Shown here: in pieces, positions 1-9,092 of the stretch
Layout of the letters: the number at the start of each line of letters is the position of its first letter
Position numbering within the stretch: the stretch's first letter is position 1
NCBI GenBank assembly: GCA_036009105.1
Contig: DASYMJ010000225.1
Coordinates: 1-22,812 of the forward strand
Source: JAFAVZ01 sp036009105
Lineage (GTDB): Bacteria; Acidobacteriota; Thermoanaerobaculia; Gp7-AA8
DNA length: 22,812 nt
Direction: 5' to 3'
The notes under the pieces: model-generated
What the model saw: only the letters and a program-made list of their open reading frames with translations
Told to the model about the DNA's origin: nothing
Databases searched by the model: none
Made by a program: the position numbers and the translations under genes

Positions 1-7
1 TGACTGC

Positions 8-26
8 GGCCGGCTGAGAGCCGGCC
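8..26 (-). terminator. Palindromic hairpin after the ferredoxin gene
   Basis: An 8-bp perfect GC-rich inverted repeat (GGCCGGCT, loop GAG, AGCCGGCC) lies a few bases past the ferredoxin stop codon in its direction of transcription. It could end the mutase-ferredoxin transcript. No T-tract follows it on the minus strand, so it does not meet the classical intrinsic-terminator pattern. It could instead be one copy of a dispersed palindromic repeat, which a single window cannot show. Confidence 0.45.
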
Positions 27-32
27 CTCCAT

Positions 33-380
33 TTACTTGCGCGCGGCGGCGCTGGTGCCGGCGCGGAACTCATCCTCGCTCAGCTCGAGGTCCGGCCGCT
101 TCGGCCCATCGCCCAGCTCGCCGCGATAAACCTCGGCGGCCAGCGCGCGGGTGAGATGCGAATACACGGTATCGCCCGGCTCGACGACCATGTTCGGGCC
201 GTGATCGCACAGGTCGAGGCACGACACGCGGCAGACACGCACCGTCGGCTTGCGGCCGGCGTTCTTGTTGAGGTCCTTCAGGTCGGCGGCGATGTACTCG
301 CCGCGCTCGACGTCGCGATTGAGGTTGTTGCACCGTTCGCCGGTGCAGACGAGGAACAGTTTCTGGAACGGGTATTTCAC
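33..380 (-). CDS. Thioredoxin-like [2Fe-2S] ferredoxin
   Basis: This is a small cytoplasmic electron carrier of the thioredoxin-fold [2Fe-2S] ferredoxin family, 115 aa, a usual size for a single domain of this type. The N-terminal segment VCTGERCNN supplies Cys12 and Cys17. A second cluster, CRVSCLDLCDHGPNMVV, supplies Cys50, Cys54 and Cys58, followed by the family's typical GPxxVVxPG stretch. In this family two cysteines from each cluster ligate the iron-sulfur centre, and Cys54/Cys58 are the likely second pair. The C-terminal 25 residues are charged and probably disordered. The start is a GTG that overlaps the stop of the upstream mutase gene (GTGA). No good Shine-Dalgarno sequence precedes it, so translation is probably coupled. 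The redox partner is unknown; the link to the sugar-phosphate enzyme rests only on this overlap. Confidence 0.88.
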   Translation of the reverse strand: MKYPFQKLFLVCTGERCNNLNRDVERGEYIAADLKDLNKNAGRKPTVRVCRVSCLDLCDHGPNMVVEPGDTVYSHLTRALAAEVYRGELGDGPKRPDLELSEDEFRAGTSAAARK

Positions 381-1780
381 GCCGGGGCCACGAACTTCTT
401 TCCTGCATCGAGCAGTTTCTTGAGGTCCTTGGGGCTGCAGGCCTCGGCGTAGAGCCGCGCCACCGGCTCGGTGCCGGAGAGGCGGAAGAGGAGCCAGGTC
501 GAGCTGTCGATGATCAGCTTCACGCCGTCGGTGGTATTCACCTCGCGCACCTTCCAGTCATCGAGCTCGGAGGGCGGATTGGCCAGCTTCGAGGCGAGCG
601 TCTCCTTCAGTTGCGGGGTCAGCTTCATGTCGATGCGCTTGGAGTAGAAGTAGCCGAACTCCTCGTACATCTCCTCGGTCAGCTCGTGCAGCTTCTTGCC
701 GGTGCGCGCCACCATCTCCGCCACGAGCAGGCAGGCCAGCACGCCGTCCTTCTCCGGCAGATGGCGGTACATCGACATGCCGGCGGACTCCTCACCGCCC
801 AGGGCGAGCTTGTCTTCCAGAATCAGCTCGCCGATGTATTTGAAGCCGACCGGCGTCTCGTACATCGGCACGCCGAGCTTGCGCGCGATGGCGTCGATGA
901 GATGCGTCGTCGCCACCGAGCGGGCCAGGCCGCCGGGGATGTTGCGGTAGCGCTTGAGGTAGAGGGCGAGCAGGGCGATGACGATGTTCGGCGAGACGAA
1001 GCGGTTGCGGTCGTCGATGATGCCGAAGCGGTCGGCGTCTCCGTCGGTGGCGAGGCCGAGGTCGTACTTTTCGTTCGCCACGATCTTGCGCAGCTCGCCC
1101 AGGTTCTTCTCGTTGCATTCGGGGGAGAAGCCGCCGAAGTAGGGATCGCGGTAGTTGTGGATGATCTTGACCTCGACGCCGGCCTCGAGCAGGAAGTAGT
1201 CGAGGTAGTCGCGGGAGGTGCCGTAGAGCGAGTCGATGGCGATGCGCAGGCCGCTCTTGCGGATGACGTCGATGTCGACCTTCTGGCGCAACTCGTCGAG
1301 GTACCGGTCTTTCGGGTCGATGGTCTCGATCAGCTCGCGGCGCTCGTAGACGTCCAGCCGCTCGTTGCGCTCGGCCACCGCGTGGATCTCGCGCTCGATC
1401 TGCTTGGTCACCTCGGGGAGCGCGGGCGCGCCGTTGGAGGTGGAGAATTTGAGGCCGTTGTACTCGGGCGGGTTGTGCGAGGCGGTGAAGTTGATGGCGC
1501 CCATCGCCTTGCGCCGGACGGTCTCGAAGGAGACGCAGGGCGTGGGGACGTCGCGGTTGCAGAGGAAGGCCTGGATGCCGTTGAAAGCCAGGATCTTGGC
1601 CGCCTCGGAAGCGAACTTTTCGGAGAGGAAACGGGTGTCGTAGGCGACGACGACGCCGCTCCCCTTCTGCCCCGATTTCCGCAAGTAATTCGCGACGCCC
1701 TGGGTGGCCACGCGAACGTTTTCGAAGGTGAAATCCTCGCCGATGATGCCCCGCCAACCCGATGTGCCGAACTTGATCAT
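377..1780 (-). CDS. Phosphoglucomutase/phosphomannomutase family protein
   Basis: This is an alpha-D-phosphohexomutase superfamily enzyme, 467 aa, which interconverts hexose 1- and 6-phosphates in the cytoplasm. All four signature loops are visible: the N-terminal FGTSGWRG start; the phosphoserine loop TASHNPPEYNG with catalytic Ser101; the Mg-binding loop DGDADR (residues 246-251); the sugar-specificity loop GGEESAG (328-334); and the phosphate-binding loop RLSGTEP (433-439). Glucose versus mannose specificity cannot be read with confidence, although GEESAG-type loops occur in phosphoglucomutases. The ATG at 1780 is preferred over an upstream in-frame GTG at 1795, because family members begin at MIKFGTSGWRG and a purine-rich GGAGAGGGAG lies just upstream. 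The gene begins 86 bp after the stop of the five-gene operon on the same strand. I see no convincing terminator or promoter in that gap, so it may be co-transcribed or have its own weak promoter. Its stop overlaps the ferredoxin start. Confidence 0.92.
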   Translation of the reverse strand: MIKFGTSGWRGIIGEDFTFENVRVATQGVANYLRKSGQKGSGVVVAYDTRFLSEKFASEAAKILAFNGIQAFLCNRDVPTPCVSFETVRRKAMGAINFTASHNPPEYNGLKFSTSNGAPALPEVTKQIEREIHAVAERNERLDVYERRELIETIDPKDRYLDELRQKVDIDVIRKSGLRIAIDSLYGTSRDYLDYFLLEAGVEVKIIHNYRDPYFGGFSPECNEKNLGELRKIVANEKYDLGLATDGDADRFGIIDDRNRFVSPNIVIALLALYLKRYRNIPGGLARSVATTHLIDAIARKLGVPMYETPVGFKYIGELILEDKLALGGEESAGMSMYRHLPEKDGVLACLLVAEMVARTGKKLHELTEEMYEEFGYFYSKRIDMKLTPQLKETLASKLANPPSELDDWKVREVNTTDGVKLIIDSSTWLLFRLSGTEPVARLYAEACSPKDLKKLLDAGKKFVAPA

Positions 1781-1866
1781 GTACTCCCTCTCCACTGCCC
1801 CGCAGGAAGGGGAGGAACCTTAGCACAAGGCGGGCCGGGGGCGCGGGAGAGGGGCGCGGCCCGGCG

Positions 1867-3690
1867 TCAATCCACCTCGGCGTCCACCAGGCGATCGAAG
1901 GCCAGTCCGCTCGATGCGCCGCCGCGGCCGCTCTGTTTGCGCACCCCCACCCACACCCACGCCCGCCCGTCCCGCCAGCGCGTGCGCTGGAACGTCTGCC
2001 GCACCACCACGCCGGCGCGGGGGACCTCCTCCTCGTGCAGAAAGTACGGAAGGGCGTCGGGGAGAGCGTCGAGGCCTTCCCGCAGAAGCGTGGTGCGGGG
2101 GTGCACCTTCGTCTCGAGCTGCCGCTCGATGATGCGCAGGAGGGCGGCGCGCTGGAGCTGGGTGTCGCGGATGCTGCCCGGCACGTGCACGGGGATGAAC
2201 GGGATCCAGTTCTCCGCCACCGTGCTCATCGCGTCGTAGCGGATAGGGGCGGCGGGCGGGAGCGGCTCGGGAAGGGCGGCGGCGCGGCGCTCGAAGAAGG
2301 CGCGGGTCTCCCGCGCGGCCTCGAAGCCGGCCTTCCCTTCACCGGTGGGGAGGGGGATGGTCTTCTCCACGCCCCACACCATGTTCGCTACCTCATCGCG
2401 GACGAGCATCACCTCGTCGAGCGGCTTCCCTTCCTGCACCGCGGCCGCGGTGGGAAGGAGGAGCAGGCTCGTATCGGCGGGCTCATTGTTCTGCCCCCGG
2501 GTATTGAGGAGGAACATGGCCCAGCGCTGCCAGGCGTCGTCCGGGCCGCGGCCGGCGGCCTCCACCCAGGTGCGGTCGCCGAAGACGTCCGTGACGGCCA
2601 TGCCGCGGATGCGCACCACGGTGCCCGCTTTCACTGTGTAGGGGAGGAGGAACCAGTCGTTGGCGAAGGTGAGGCCGAACTCGGCGAGCATCAGCTTGGC
2701 CAGGTCGGTGGTATCGGGACGGATGCCGCCGAAGTTCGTGCGGCTGTCCTCGAACGTCCACCAGCGCGTGTTCGGCATGCCGTCGAAAGTAATGGACGTA
2801 GGGATGACGGTCTGCGGCTTCGGGGCGGGCGGCGCCGGCGCGGCCGCATCGCCGAGGAAGCGTGCGGTGGGGTCGACGTCGAGGTTGTACCAGTCGAGGT
2901 GCCCGTGAAAGTACTCTTCGGCGAGGAGCACTTTTTCGGCGCCCCCTTCCGGCGCGGAGCAGGCGAACTGGTACTCCATCCGCTCCGGCAGCCAGGCGTC
3001 GTTCTTCGCCGGCTGATAGAAGAGGGAGCGGAACCAGGCGACGAAATCGGCGGCCACGGCATCCGTGGCCGCGACGTCCAGGCCGGCGATGCCATCGGCG
3101 GCGTGATGCGCCGGGTCTTCGAGGTAATCGAGCAGCTTCACTCCATCCATGGCCCGCCCGGCGACGGCGGCGAAGCTGCTCCAGGCCTCCGGGTGCGCGC
3201 AATAGATCGCATCGGCCGGATCATCGGGATCGGGCGCGTGGATGGCGTACTTGGCGATGAACGCGGCGCGGACGTCGGCCGGCGGCGCGAGCATCTTCAG
3301 CCACTGCCGGCCGGCGAGGAGGCGGATGTCCAGCGAGACCTCGCGCCGGCCGTGCGTCAGCGGCAGCGGACGGCGCTCGACGTTGGCCTCCAGCGGCACC
3401 GTGTCGTCGAACGGCTCGACCTCGTGCGTGTCCGGACGGTACTTGAGCAGCGGGCTCTCGGAGATCTGCAGCTTCGCGAAAACCGGCGAGGCGGCGTCGT
3501 CGCCCTGGAACTCGGCCATCTGCCATTGGCGGGTGAGCATCCAGAGCGCGTCGCGGACTTCGGCACGGAGCGCGCGGTCGAAGCGCTCCGCGCGCGGCCG
3601 CCCCTCCACCCGGTTCCACAGCGTGACCGTGGGCAGCGACCGCTCGGCGATGACGGTGGCGATGTTCGGCAGGACGGAGAACGTGGTCAT
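1867..3690 (-). CDS. Unrecognised 607-aa protein, last gene of the five-gene operon
   Basis: I do not recognise a named domain. The protein is 607 aa with no signal peptide and no convincing membrane helix. Its conserved-looking blocks are rich in aromatic residues: an N-terminal LWMLTRQWQMAEFQGDD (about residues 49-65), FDGMPNTRWWTFED near residues 305-320, a beta-rich stretch with RIRGMAVTDVFGDRTW, a late NWIPFIPVHVPGS block near residue 500, and a C-terminal GVRKQSGRGGASSGLAFD. A proline/alanine-rich linker (about 285-300) separates the two halves. The ATG at 3690 overlaps the stop of the 1800-aa gene (ATGA). The reading frame stays open far upstream, but that extension only shadows the preceding gene. 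I have the impression that such blocks recur in unannotated bacterial clusters with DUF6603-like neighbours, but cannot verify this. A structural role in a common assembly is inferred from context only. Confidence 0.85.
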   Translation of the reverse strand: MTTFSVLPNIATVIAERSLPTVTLWNRVEGRPRAERFDRALRAEVRDALWMLTRQWQMAEFQGDDAASPVFAKLQISESPLLKYRPDTHEVEPFDDTVPLEANVERRPLPLTHGRREVSLDIRLLAGRQWLKMLAPPADVRAAFIAKYAIHAPDPDDPADAIYCAHPEAWSSFAAVAGRAMDGVKLLDYLEDPAHHAADGIAGLDVAATDAVAADFVAWFRSLFYQPAKNDAWLPERMEYQFACSAPEGGAEKVLLAEEYFHGHLDWYNLDVDPTARFLGDAAAPAPPAPKPQTVIPTSITFDGMPNTRWWTFEDSRTNFGGIRPDTTDLAKLMLAEFGLTFANDWFLLPYTVKAGTVVRIRGMAVTDVFGDRTWVEAAGRGPDDAWQRWAMFLLNTRGQNNEPADTSLLLLPTAAAVQEGKPLDEVMLVRDEVANMVWGVEKTIPLPTGEGKAGFEAARETRAFFERRAAALPEPLPPAAPIRYDAMSTVAENWIPFIPVHVPGSIRDTQLQRAALLRIIERQLETKVHPRTTLLREGLDALPDALPYFLHEEEVPRAGVVVRQTFQRTRWRDGRAWVWVGVRKQSGRGGASSGLAFDRLVDAEVD

Positions 3691-6600
3691 GGATTCGCTC
3701 CGGCAAGGGTCAGCGTGTTGTTCAAGGCGAGGTTCATGGCGATGGTCAGCTCGAAGCGCTGGGTGACGGCGATGGTGGCCGGGATGAAGCGCGCGTACGC
3801 CGTCCTGTCGATGTGGTCGGGCTCGACGGCGCGGCGCTTGGCAAGGTCGAGCGTCTCGTTCAAGGCGTCGACCAGGTCGTCCCAGCGCCACTCGCCGCGG
3901 AAGTCGGTCGGCGTGACGAGCAGCATCGTTTGCGGCGCCTCGTTGTTCGGCCGGTCGAAGTGGAAAGCGATGCCGGAGGTGACGTCGGCCGAAGGGATGA
4001 CCTCCGACCATTCGTCGAGCAGCAGCCCGCATTGCGGCGCCGCCTTCGCGAACGGCGCGGCGAAGGACGCGGTGTAGAGCAGGCGGTCGCGATCGAGCGG
4101 CGTGGCGGGCGGGAACTCCAGGGCCATCCACGACTCGCCCGGGGCGAAAGGAAGCTGCAGCGGCGTGAGCCGCGGCTCGCTCGTGCCGAACGCGCCGCTG
4201 AGCATCACCATCTGTTCGAAGGCGCGCATCGGCTCGCGCACGCGGGCCACGCCATACAGCCAGGTGTCGACCGGCAGCGGGATCTTCTTCGTGTCGGTGA
4301 GGAAGCGGAGCAGGTCGGCGCCGAGGGACTTCTCCAGCTCGTCGCCTTGCGCGGCGGCGAGGGTGAACGTGGGGAGCACCAGGAAGTCGTCGCCGAGGAG
4401 CGCCTTGGCCGCCTGGTCCCCCTTGGCCGCGTCGAGCGCGGCCTGTGACGCGTCGAGCCGGCGCGTCACCTCTGCCCGTACCGCGGCGACCACGCGCGCC
4501 GCATCCTCGGCGAAGAAGAGGATCTGCTTCTCCTCGTCGTCGAACGTCAGCGGCGTCGAATCGAACGCGTCGGTGGGAAGGAGCAGGCGCGCATCGCCGA
4601 GGAAGTCCTTCACCGATGTCCGCTGCGTGGCCGGCAGGTTGGCGAACGCGCCGAGCTTCGCCACGAACGTGTCGCGCTTCGCGTTCACCGCCGCCACGAG
4701 GTCGTCCGGGGTCGCCGGCTGAGGCATGGTCGGCTGGGTGGAGATGAAGCGCTCCGCGTCGTACAGGAGGTCGAACTTCTCCGCATCGCTGGCGGCGGGA
4801 GGGATGGCGGCAATGCGCCGATTGAGCTCGTCCAGCCGGCCGGTCCACGTCTGCACCACCTTCGCCGCCTTGGCCAGGATCGCGCGGAAGAAGCGCTCCC
4901 GGAAATCGTAGGCGAAGCCCCAGCCGCTCTCCGGAATGCCGAAGCGGGCCGCCTCGGCAAGCGCCGCCACGAGGTCGCGGATCCGGTCGTCGATCGCGGC
5001 CACCAGCTGCGCCGGTGGCTGCTGGAGCGCGGCGAGCACCGCATCGAGCGTGGCGCCGAGCGGCGCGAGGAGATTGTCGCGCACCGCTTGCAGGCGCGTG
5101 CCGTCGACGAGGAGCGTCCCGTCCTGCGCCTCCTTTGCCTCGTTCGCCAGCGCCATGTCCGTTGGGCGGAGCGGGCGGGCGGTCTCGAGCAGGCGGCGCA
5201 ACTGGCGAACGAGCGGCAGCAGCTCGAACACCGAGAGCGGCGCTGCCTGCTTCTTCATGTAGCTGATCTCGAGCCGCTGGTCCGGACGGGGCGAACGGTT
5301 CTCCACGACGAAGCGCGCGATGCGGTCATCGAGCTCGCCCATCGCCTGGTCGCGCTCGCCGTGCACCAGCTGCAGGATGTCGAGCGGCGCCAGGCCGAGG
5401 TCGGCGAAGGTCACCTCGACGGTCGCGGGCGCGTTCGTTGCCGCATCGCGATAGGTCACGATGCAGCCGACGGATGCCGGCGGCGGCAGCACGCCGGCCA
5501 GCCAGGCGTTGAGCGGCGGCTCCGCCTGCGCGCGCGGCGTGGGGCCGGCGGCGGCGTTCGGATCGAGGTGCAGCGCCACGCGATGGGTCAGGCCCGCGCC
5601 GCTGACGGGCGTCTGCACCACGAGCGGCTCGGGCGGGAAGTTCCCTTTGGCGTACGCGTCGTATGTCGACCCGGCGCGGTCCTGATTCCCGATCACCGCC
5701 TGATACACGCCCTCGGCGAGGGCGAGATCGGCCACCGCGTCATGGGCATCGAGCAGCCGCTCCACCTCGGCATTGATCGCGTCGCGCTCCGCTTGCGCGT
5801 TCGCCGGCTCCAGCCCGGGGAGGCCGAACGGATACTGCCGGTTGCCCGTGGCCAGGACGTGCTTCACCAGCGCCACGCCGTCCACCACGTTGCGCGCCTC
5901 CACCTGGTCCACCTTCGTGCCATCCGGCGGCTTCGTGGACTGCAGCCGCTTGCCGGCCAGCGGGAACGCGCCGCGGATGTCGAAGATGAACTTGTCCACC
6001 TCGGCCACGTTGTGCCGGTCGTGCAGGCCGCGCTCGAACTGGTAGCCGAGCAGCGCGCCGAGGCTCTGACCGCCGCGAATCCCTTCGATGATGGCCAGCG
6101 CCATCCGCACCCGCTCCGACGTGATGTTGACGGCCATCGTTTCCCGGTTGGCCGGCGAGGCGTTCTCGCTGAAGCCGGCGCGGAGCACGGCCGCGGCGAC
6201 GGCCTGGTTGAGCGACGGCGCGTGGATGTAGCCCTCGTTCGCGCTGTCGGTGTTGAGCGGCGCGCCGGCACCGAACGCGGCGGCGAGCTCGCCCCCCAGG
6301 CGGACGGGGGAGAGCCTGCGCGCCTGCGGGCGGACCTCCTCCAGCCAGGCGTAGGCGCCGAGGTGGATGCCCTGCCGCGGCGGCTTGTCCTGACCGTCGG
6401 CCAGCTCGCGCATGCCGGCGAGCTGGAAGTTGACGAGGCCGAGGAGCCAGGCATCGAGGCGGTAGGAGCAGAGGTCGAGGTGCTCGACGAAGGCGCGCTC
6501 CAGGCGGCCGGTCGATGCGTCCTCCAGCAACTGCAACGCCTCGAGCTGCTCGCGCAGGCGCGAGGCGTGGATGAGCGTGGCCAGCTGCTTGCCGATGAAG

Positions 6601-9089
6601 TCGCCCACGCGCAGCGTCTGGTCGCCGGCAGTGAGCGCGGCCTCCCGCGCGTAGAGCAGCAAGTAGCGGCTCCCGCTCGTCTGCTCGGCGGCGGCGACGT
6701 GCATGAAGGAGTCGTCGCGCTTGGCGCGCTGCAGTTTGTCGCCGTCCAGCAGGCCGGCAGCGGCGTGCAGCTTCGTGCTCGCGTCGTGATAGCCGAGCTG
6801 CAGCGCGTGGCGGAGCATGAGGTAGAGGAGCGCCTGGGGCGGCTTGTCCTGCGAGAAGCCGCGCTGCGCGTACAGCTCGTCATGCGACTTCTGCGCGGCG
6901 TCGATCAGCCAGCGGATGTAGTTACGGCCGTCGTCCGTGTAGCCGCGGATCGGCTCCGTCTCGGAGAGCGGCCGGTCGTCGACGACCGGACCTTTCAACG
7001 CCTGGTCAGCGGAGTGGAAGACGCGCTCCAGGATCTCGGGCGGCTTCTCGCCCGCGTACCCGAGGCGGCGCAGCAGGCTTGCGCCGCTCTCCTGCAGGCT
7101 CGCGCTCTGCGCGGTGACGAGCGCGCCGAAGCCCCAGAGGTTGAAGCGGTTGTAGAGCTGGGTGAGCGTCTCGGCGTAGCGCTGGGAGAAGGAGACGGAG
7201 GCGGGATGGAGGCCCAGGATGTCCAGCAGCACCTGATGCGGATCGCCCCCCTGCTTCCCCGCGAACGACACCGCGGCGGACATCGCCTTCCAATCCGCGT
7301 CCATCAACAGGAGGATGCGATAGAGCTCCCGCAGAAAACGGAAGCTCGGATCCTGCAGTGTCCGGCGGTTGCTCAGCCACTGCATCTTCGAGAGGGCCGT
7401 GGCGGGGAGGATGCCGTACGGCTGCTTGCCGATGCGGATGGCCGGCACCGCGCCGCGCGCCACGACGTGGCGGCGGAAGAAGTCGCGGGTGCGGTCGATG
7501 GCCTCGCCGTCGAATACCGGCGTCATCATCGACTCCATCCAGTAGCCGAGCGTGGCTGGCCAGAGCGCGTCGTTCATGGCCCGCGCGTCGGCCTGATCGC
7601 GGCCATCGGCATGGCGGAGCTTGCGCACCGCGTCCGGCCTGATGCCGAGGAGGTCGGCCAGCCACTGGCCGTCCTGCTTTTTCCGCCAGTCCGGCGACGG
7701 ATCGAAGAGCGAGTCGCGGCCGAGGTCATCGAATGACGCCTCCGCATCCGGCGCGCGGGTGAAGCCGGAGGGCGAGGTGTCGGTGTTGTTCGTCGGCGTC
7801 CCCTGCGGCAGGAGGCTGATGCCGCCGCGGCTGAAGCGGTGGTGCTCGATCAGCGTTTCCAGCAGTTGCTGCGACTGCTGCTCGTTCTCGAAGGCGCGCA
7901 CGCCGGCCACGAGCACGCGCTGAAAGCCGTTCGGCGCGTTCGCCTGGCCCAGGTTGATGCGGAAGCCCATGCCGACCGCGAGCGCGCGGTCGAACTCGAA
8001 CATCCAGCGCATCTCGTCCGGCACGGTGAGGTTGCCGTTTGCATCGGGCTGGAGCTGTTCGTCCTGCGGCGCGGAAGGGTCGGGCCCGGTGACGAGCGGG
8101 GAGGGGACCGGCGCGCCGAGCGCGGTGAACGGGTTCTGGCCGGGGTTGATCCCGATGAAGGCGAAGCGGTCCGGCATCGTGGTCACGCGGGCGGGGCGGG
8201 ACCAGGAGTGCTCGCGCAGGTCGAGCGTCTCGCTGCGGGGGAAGACCGCGAAGGCGACCGCCACCTTCGCCGGGTCCTTCGCCCCCTCTGCATTGATGTT
8301 GAACGGAGCGTACGTCTCGATGACCTGCGCCGCGCGGTCCGGGCCGGCGATGCCGGCCAGCGTCGCGCGCGCCGCATCGATGGCGAGCTGGTTCCTCTCC
8401 GCGAGCCAGACGCTGCTCCAGTACGCCGCCACCGCGCCGCGCTCCGGATCCGCCAGCGGCGCCTCGGTTGGGATCACGAGGACCACGTCCTTCACCGGCC
8501 GCGCGTCGACGTCCTGCGGCCGGTAGTTGGCGATGAGGTACTCCGCCCGCCCCTCGCCGTGCGCCGATGCGAGCCCTTTCCACGCCGCGCGCTCGTCCTC
8601 GACGCGCTTGCCGGCGGCGAAGACGTGCGACCAATAGAGCTGCGCGCTCTGCACCTCGGGGCGGGAGAGCCGCGGCTCGAACGTGTCGATGGAGCAGTCG
8701 TCCGGATAGACGCGCACGAGCAGCTCGCCGCCTTTGAAGCGCGTTTCCAGGCGGACCGGGAAGAGGAGGATCGGATAGTTGTCATTGAGGCGGCCGATCG
8801 CCTTGCGCGGGTCGGTCTGCTGCTCCAGCGCGGCGAGCAGGCGCGACTCGAGCGCGGCGCCCGCGGCGCGCAGGGTGCGCGCCTCGCCGAGCGACTTCTG
8901 CGCCGCCGCCAGCTCGCGGTCGATGCGCTGCTGCTCGGCGGTATGCTCGCGGTTGTTCACATCGAACGTGCGCAGCAGCTCCGTGCGGCGCGCCTCGGCG
9001 CGGCGGATGCGGTCGCGCGCCGCCACCAGCGACTGGGACGCCTGTTCCTTCTGCTGCCGCGCGTCGCGGAGATCATCGAATTCGGCCAT
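3687..9089 (-). CDS. Unrecognised giant 1800-aa protein, fourth gene of the operon
   Basis: This is the largest protein of the operon, with no signal peptide and no obvious transmembrane segments. Residues of about 5-95 are a charged, heptad-like helical region rich in Ala, Arg, Glu and Gln, likely a coiled coil. A globular region then opens with YPILLFPVRLETRF and VRVYPDDCSIDTFEP. Later blocks include DALWPATLGYWMESMMTP (about 503-520), IRIGKQPYGILPATA (about 549-563), YRLDAWLLGLVNFQLAGMR (about 872-890), GYIHAPSLNQAV (about 951-962) and GALLGYQFERGLHDRH (about 1005-1020). The C-terminal third alternates helical segments with a beta-rich end. The ATG at 9089 has a strong GAGGTGA Shine-Dalgarno sequence in the end of the preceding gene, with 3 bp between stop and start. 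The stop overlaps the next gene's ATG. The function is unknown; a scaffold or shell role is suggested only by size and coupling. Confidence 0.88.
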   Translation of the reverse strand: MAEFDDLRDARQQKEQASQSLVAARDRIRRAEARRTELLRTFDVNNREHTAEQQRIDRELAAAQKSLGEARTLRAAGAALESRLLAALEQQTDPRKAIGRLNDNYPILLFPVRLETRFKGGELLVRVYPDDCSIDTFEPRLSRPEVQSAQLYWSHVFAAGKRVEDERAAWKGLASAHGEGRAEYLIANYRPQDVDARPVKDVVLVIPTEAPLADPERGAVAAYWSSVWLAERNQLAIDAARATLAGIAGPDRAAQVIETYAPFNINAEGAKDPAKVAVAFAVFPRSETLDLREHSWSRPARVTTMPDRFAFIGINPGQNPFTALGAPVPSPLVTGPDPSAPQDEQLQPDANGNLTVPDEMRWMFEFDRALAVGMGFRINLGQANAPNGFQRVLVAGVRAFENEQQSQQLLETLIEHHRFSRGGISLLPQGTPTNNTDTSPSGFTRAPDAEASFDDLGRDSLFDPSPDWRKKQDGQWLADLLGIRPDAVRKLRHADGRDQADARAMNDALWPATLGYWMESMMTPVFDGEAIDRTRDFFRRHVVARGAVPAIRIGKQPYGILPATALSKMQWLSNRRTLQDPSFRFLRELYRILLLMDADWKAMSAAVSFAGKQGGDPHQVLLDILGLHPASVSFSQRYAETLTQLYNRFNLWGFGALVTAQSASLQESGASLLRRLGYAGEKPPEILERVFHSADQALKGPVVDDRPLSETEPIRGYTDDGRNYIRWLIDAAQKSHDELYAQRGFSQDKPPQALLYLMLRHALQLGYHDASTKLHAAAGLLDGDKLQRAKRDDSFMHVAAAEQTSGSRYLLLYAREAALTAGDQTLRVGDFIGKQLATLIHASRLREQLEALQLLEDASTGRLERAFVEHLDLCSYRLDAWLLGLVNFQLAGMRELADGQDKPPRQGIHLGAYAWLEEVRPQARRLSPVRLGGELAAAFGAGAPLNTDSANEGYIHAPSLNQAVAAAVLRAGFSENASPANRETMAVNITSERVRMALAIIEGIRGGQSLGALLGYQFERGLHDRHNVAEVDKFIFDIRGAFPLAGKRLQSTKPPDGTKVDQVEARNVVDGVALVKHVLATGNRQYPFGLPGLEPANAQAERDAINAEVERLLDAHDAVADLALAEGVYQAVIGNQDRAGSTYDAYAKGNFPPEPLVVQTPVSGAGLTHRVALHLDPNAAAGPTPRAQAEPPLNAWLAGVLPPPASVGCIVTYRDAATNAPATVEVTFADLGLAPLDILQLVHGERDQAMGELDDRIARFVVENRSPRPDQRLEISYMKKQAAPLSVFELLPLVRQLRRLLETARPLRPTDMALANEAKEAQDGTLLVDGTRLQAVRDNLLAPLGATLDAVLAALQQPPAQLVAAIDDRIRDLVAALAEAARFGIPESGWGFAYDFRERFFRAILAKAAKVVQTWTGRLDELNRRIAAIPPAASDAEKFDLLYDAERFISTQPTMPQPATPDDLVAAVNAKRDTFVAKLGAFANLPATQRTSVKDFLGDARLLLPTDAFDSTPLTFDDEEKQILFFAEDAARVVAAVRAEVTRRLDASQAALDAAKGDQAAKALLGDDFLVLPTFTLAAAQGDELEKSLGADLLRFLTDTKKIPLPVDTWLYGVARVREPMRAFEQMVMLSGAFGTSEPRLTPLQLPFAPGESWMALEFPPATPLDRDRLLYTASFAAPFAKAAPQCGLLLDEWSEVIPSADVTSGIAFHFDRPNNEAPQTMLLVTPTDFRGEWRWDDLVDALNETLDLAKRRAVEPDHIDRTAYARFIPATIAVTQRFELTIAMNLALNNTLTLAGANP

Positions 9090-9092
9090 CGT

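Noticed and set aside
1796..1866. Terminator or promoter between the 607-aa gene and the mutase gene
   Set aside because: Only a 6-bp stem with a loop of about 25 bases and no T-run, and no recognisable -35/-10 pair, can be seen.
3691..4848. In-frame upstream extension of the 607-aa gene giving 993 aa
   Set aside because: The added part is Arg/Pro/Ala-rich out-of-frame translation of the 1800-aa gene. The ATG at 3690 overlaps the upstream stop, as expected for coupling.
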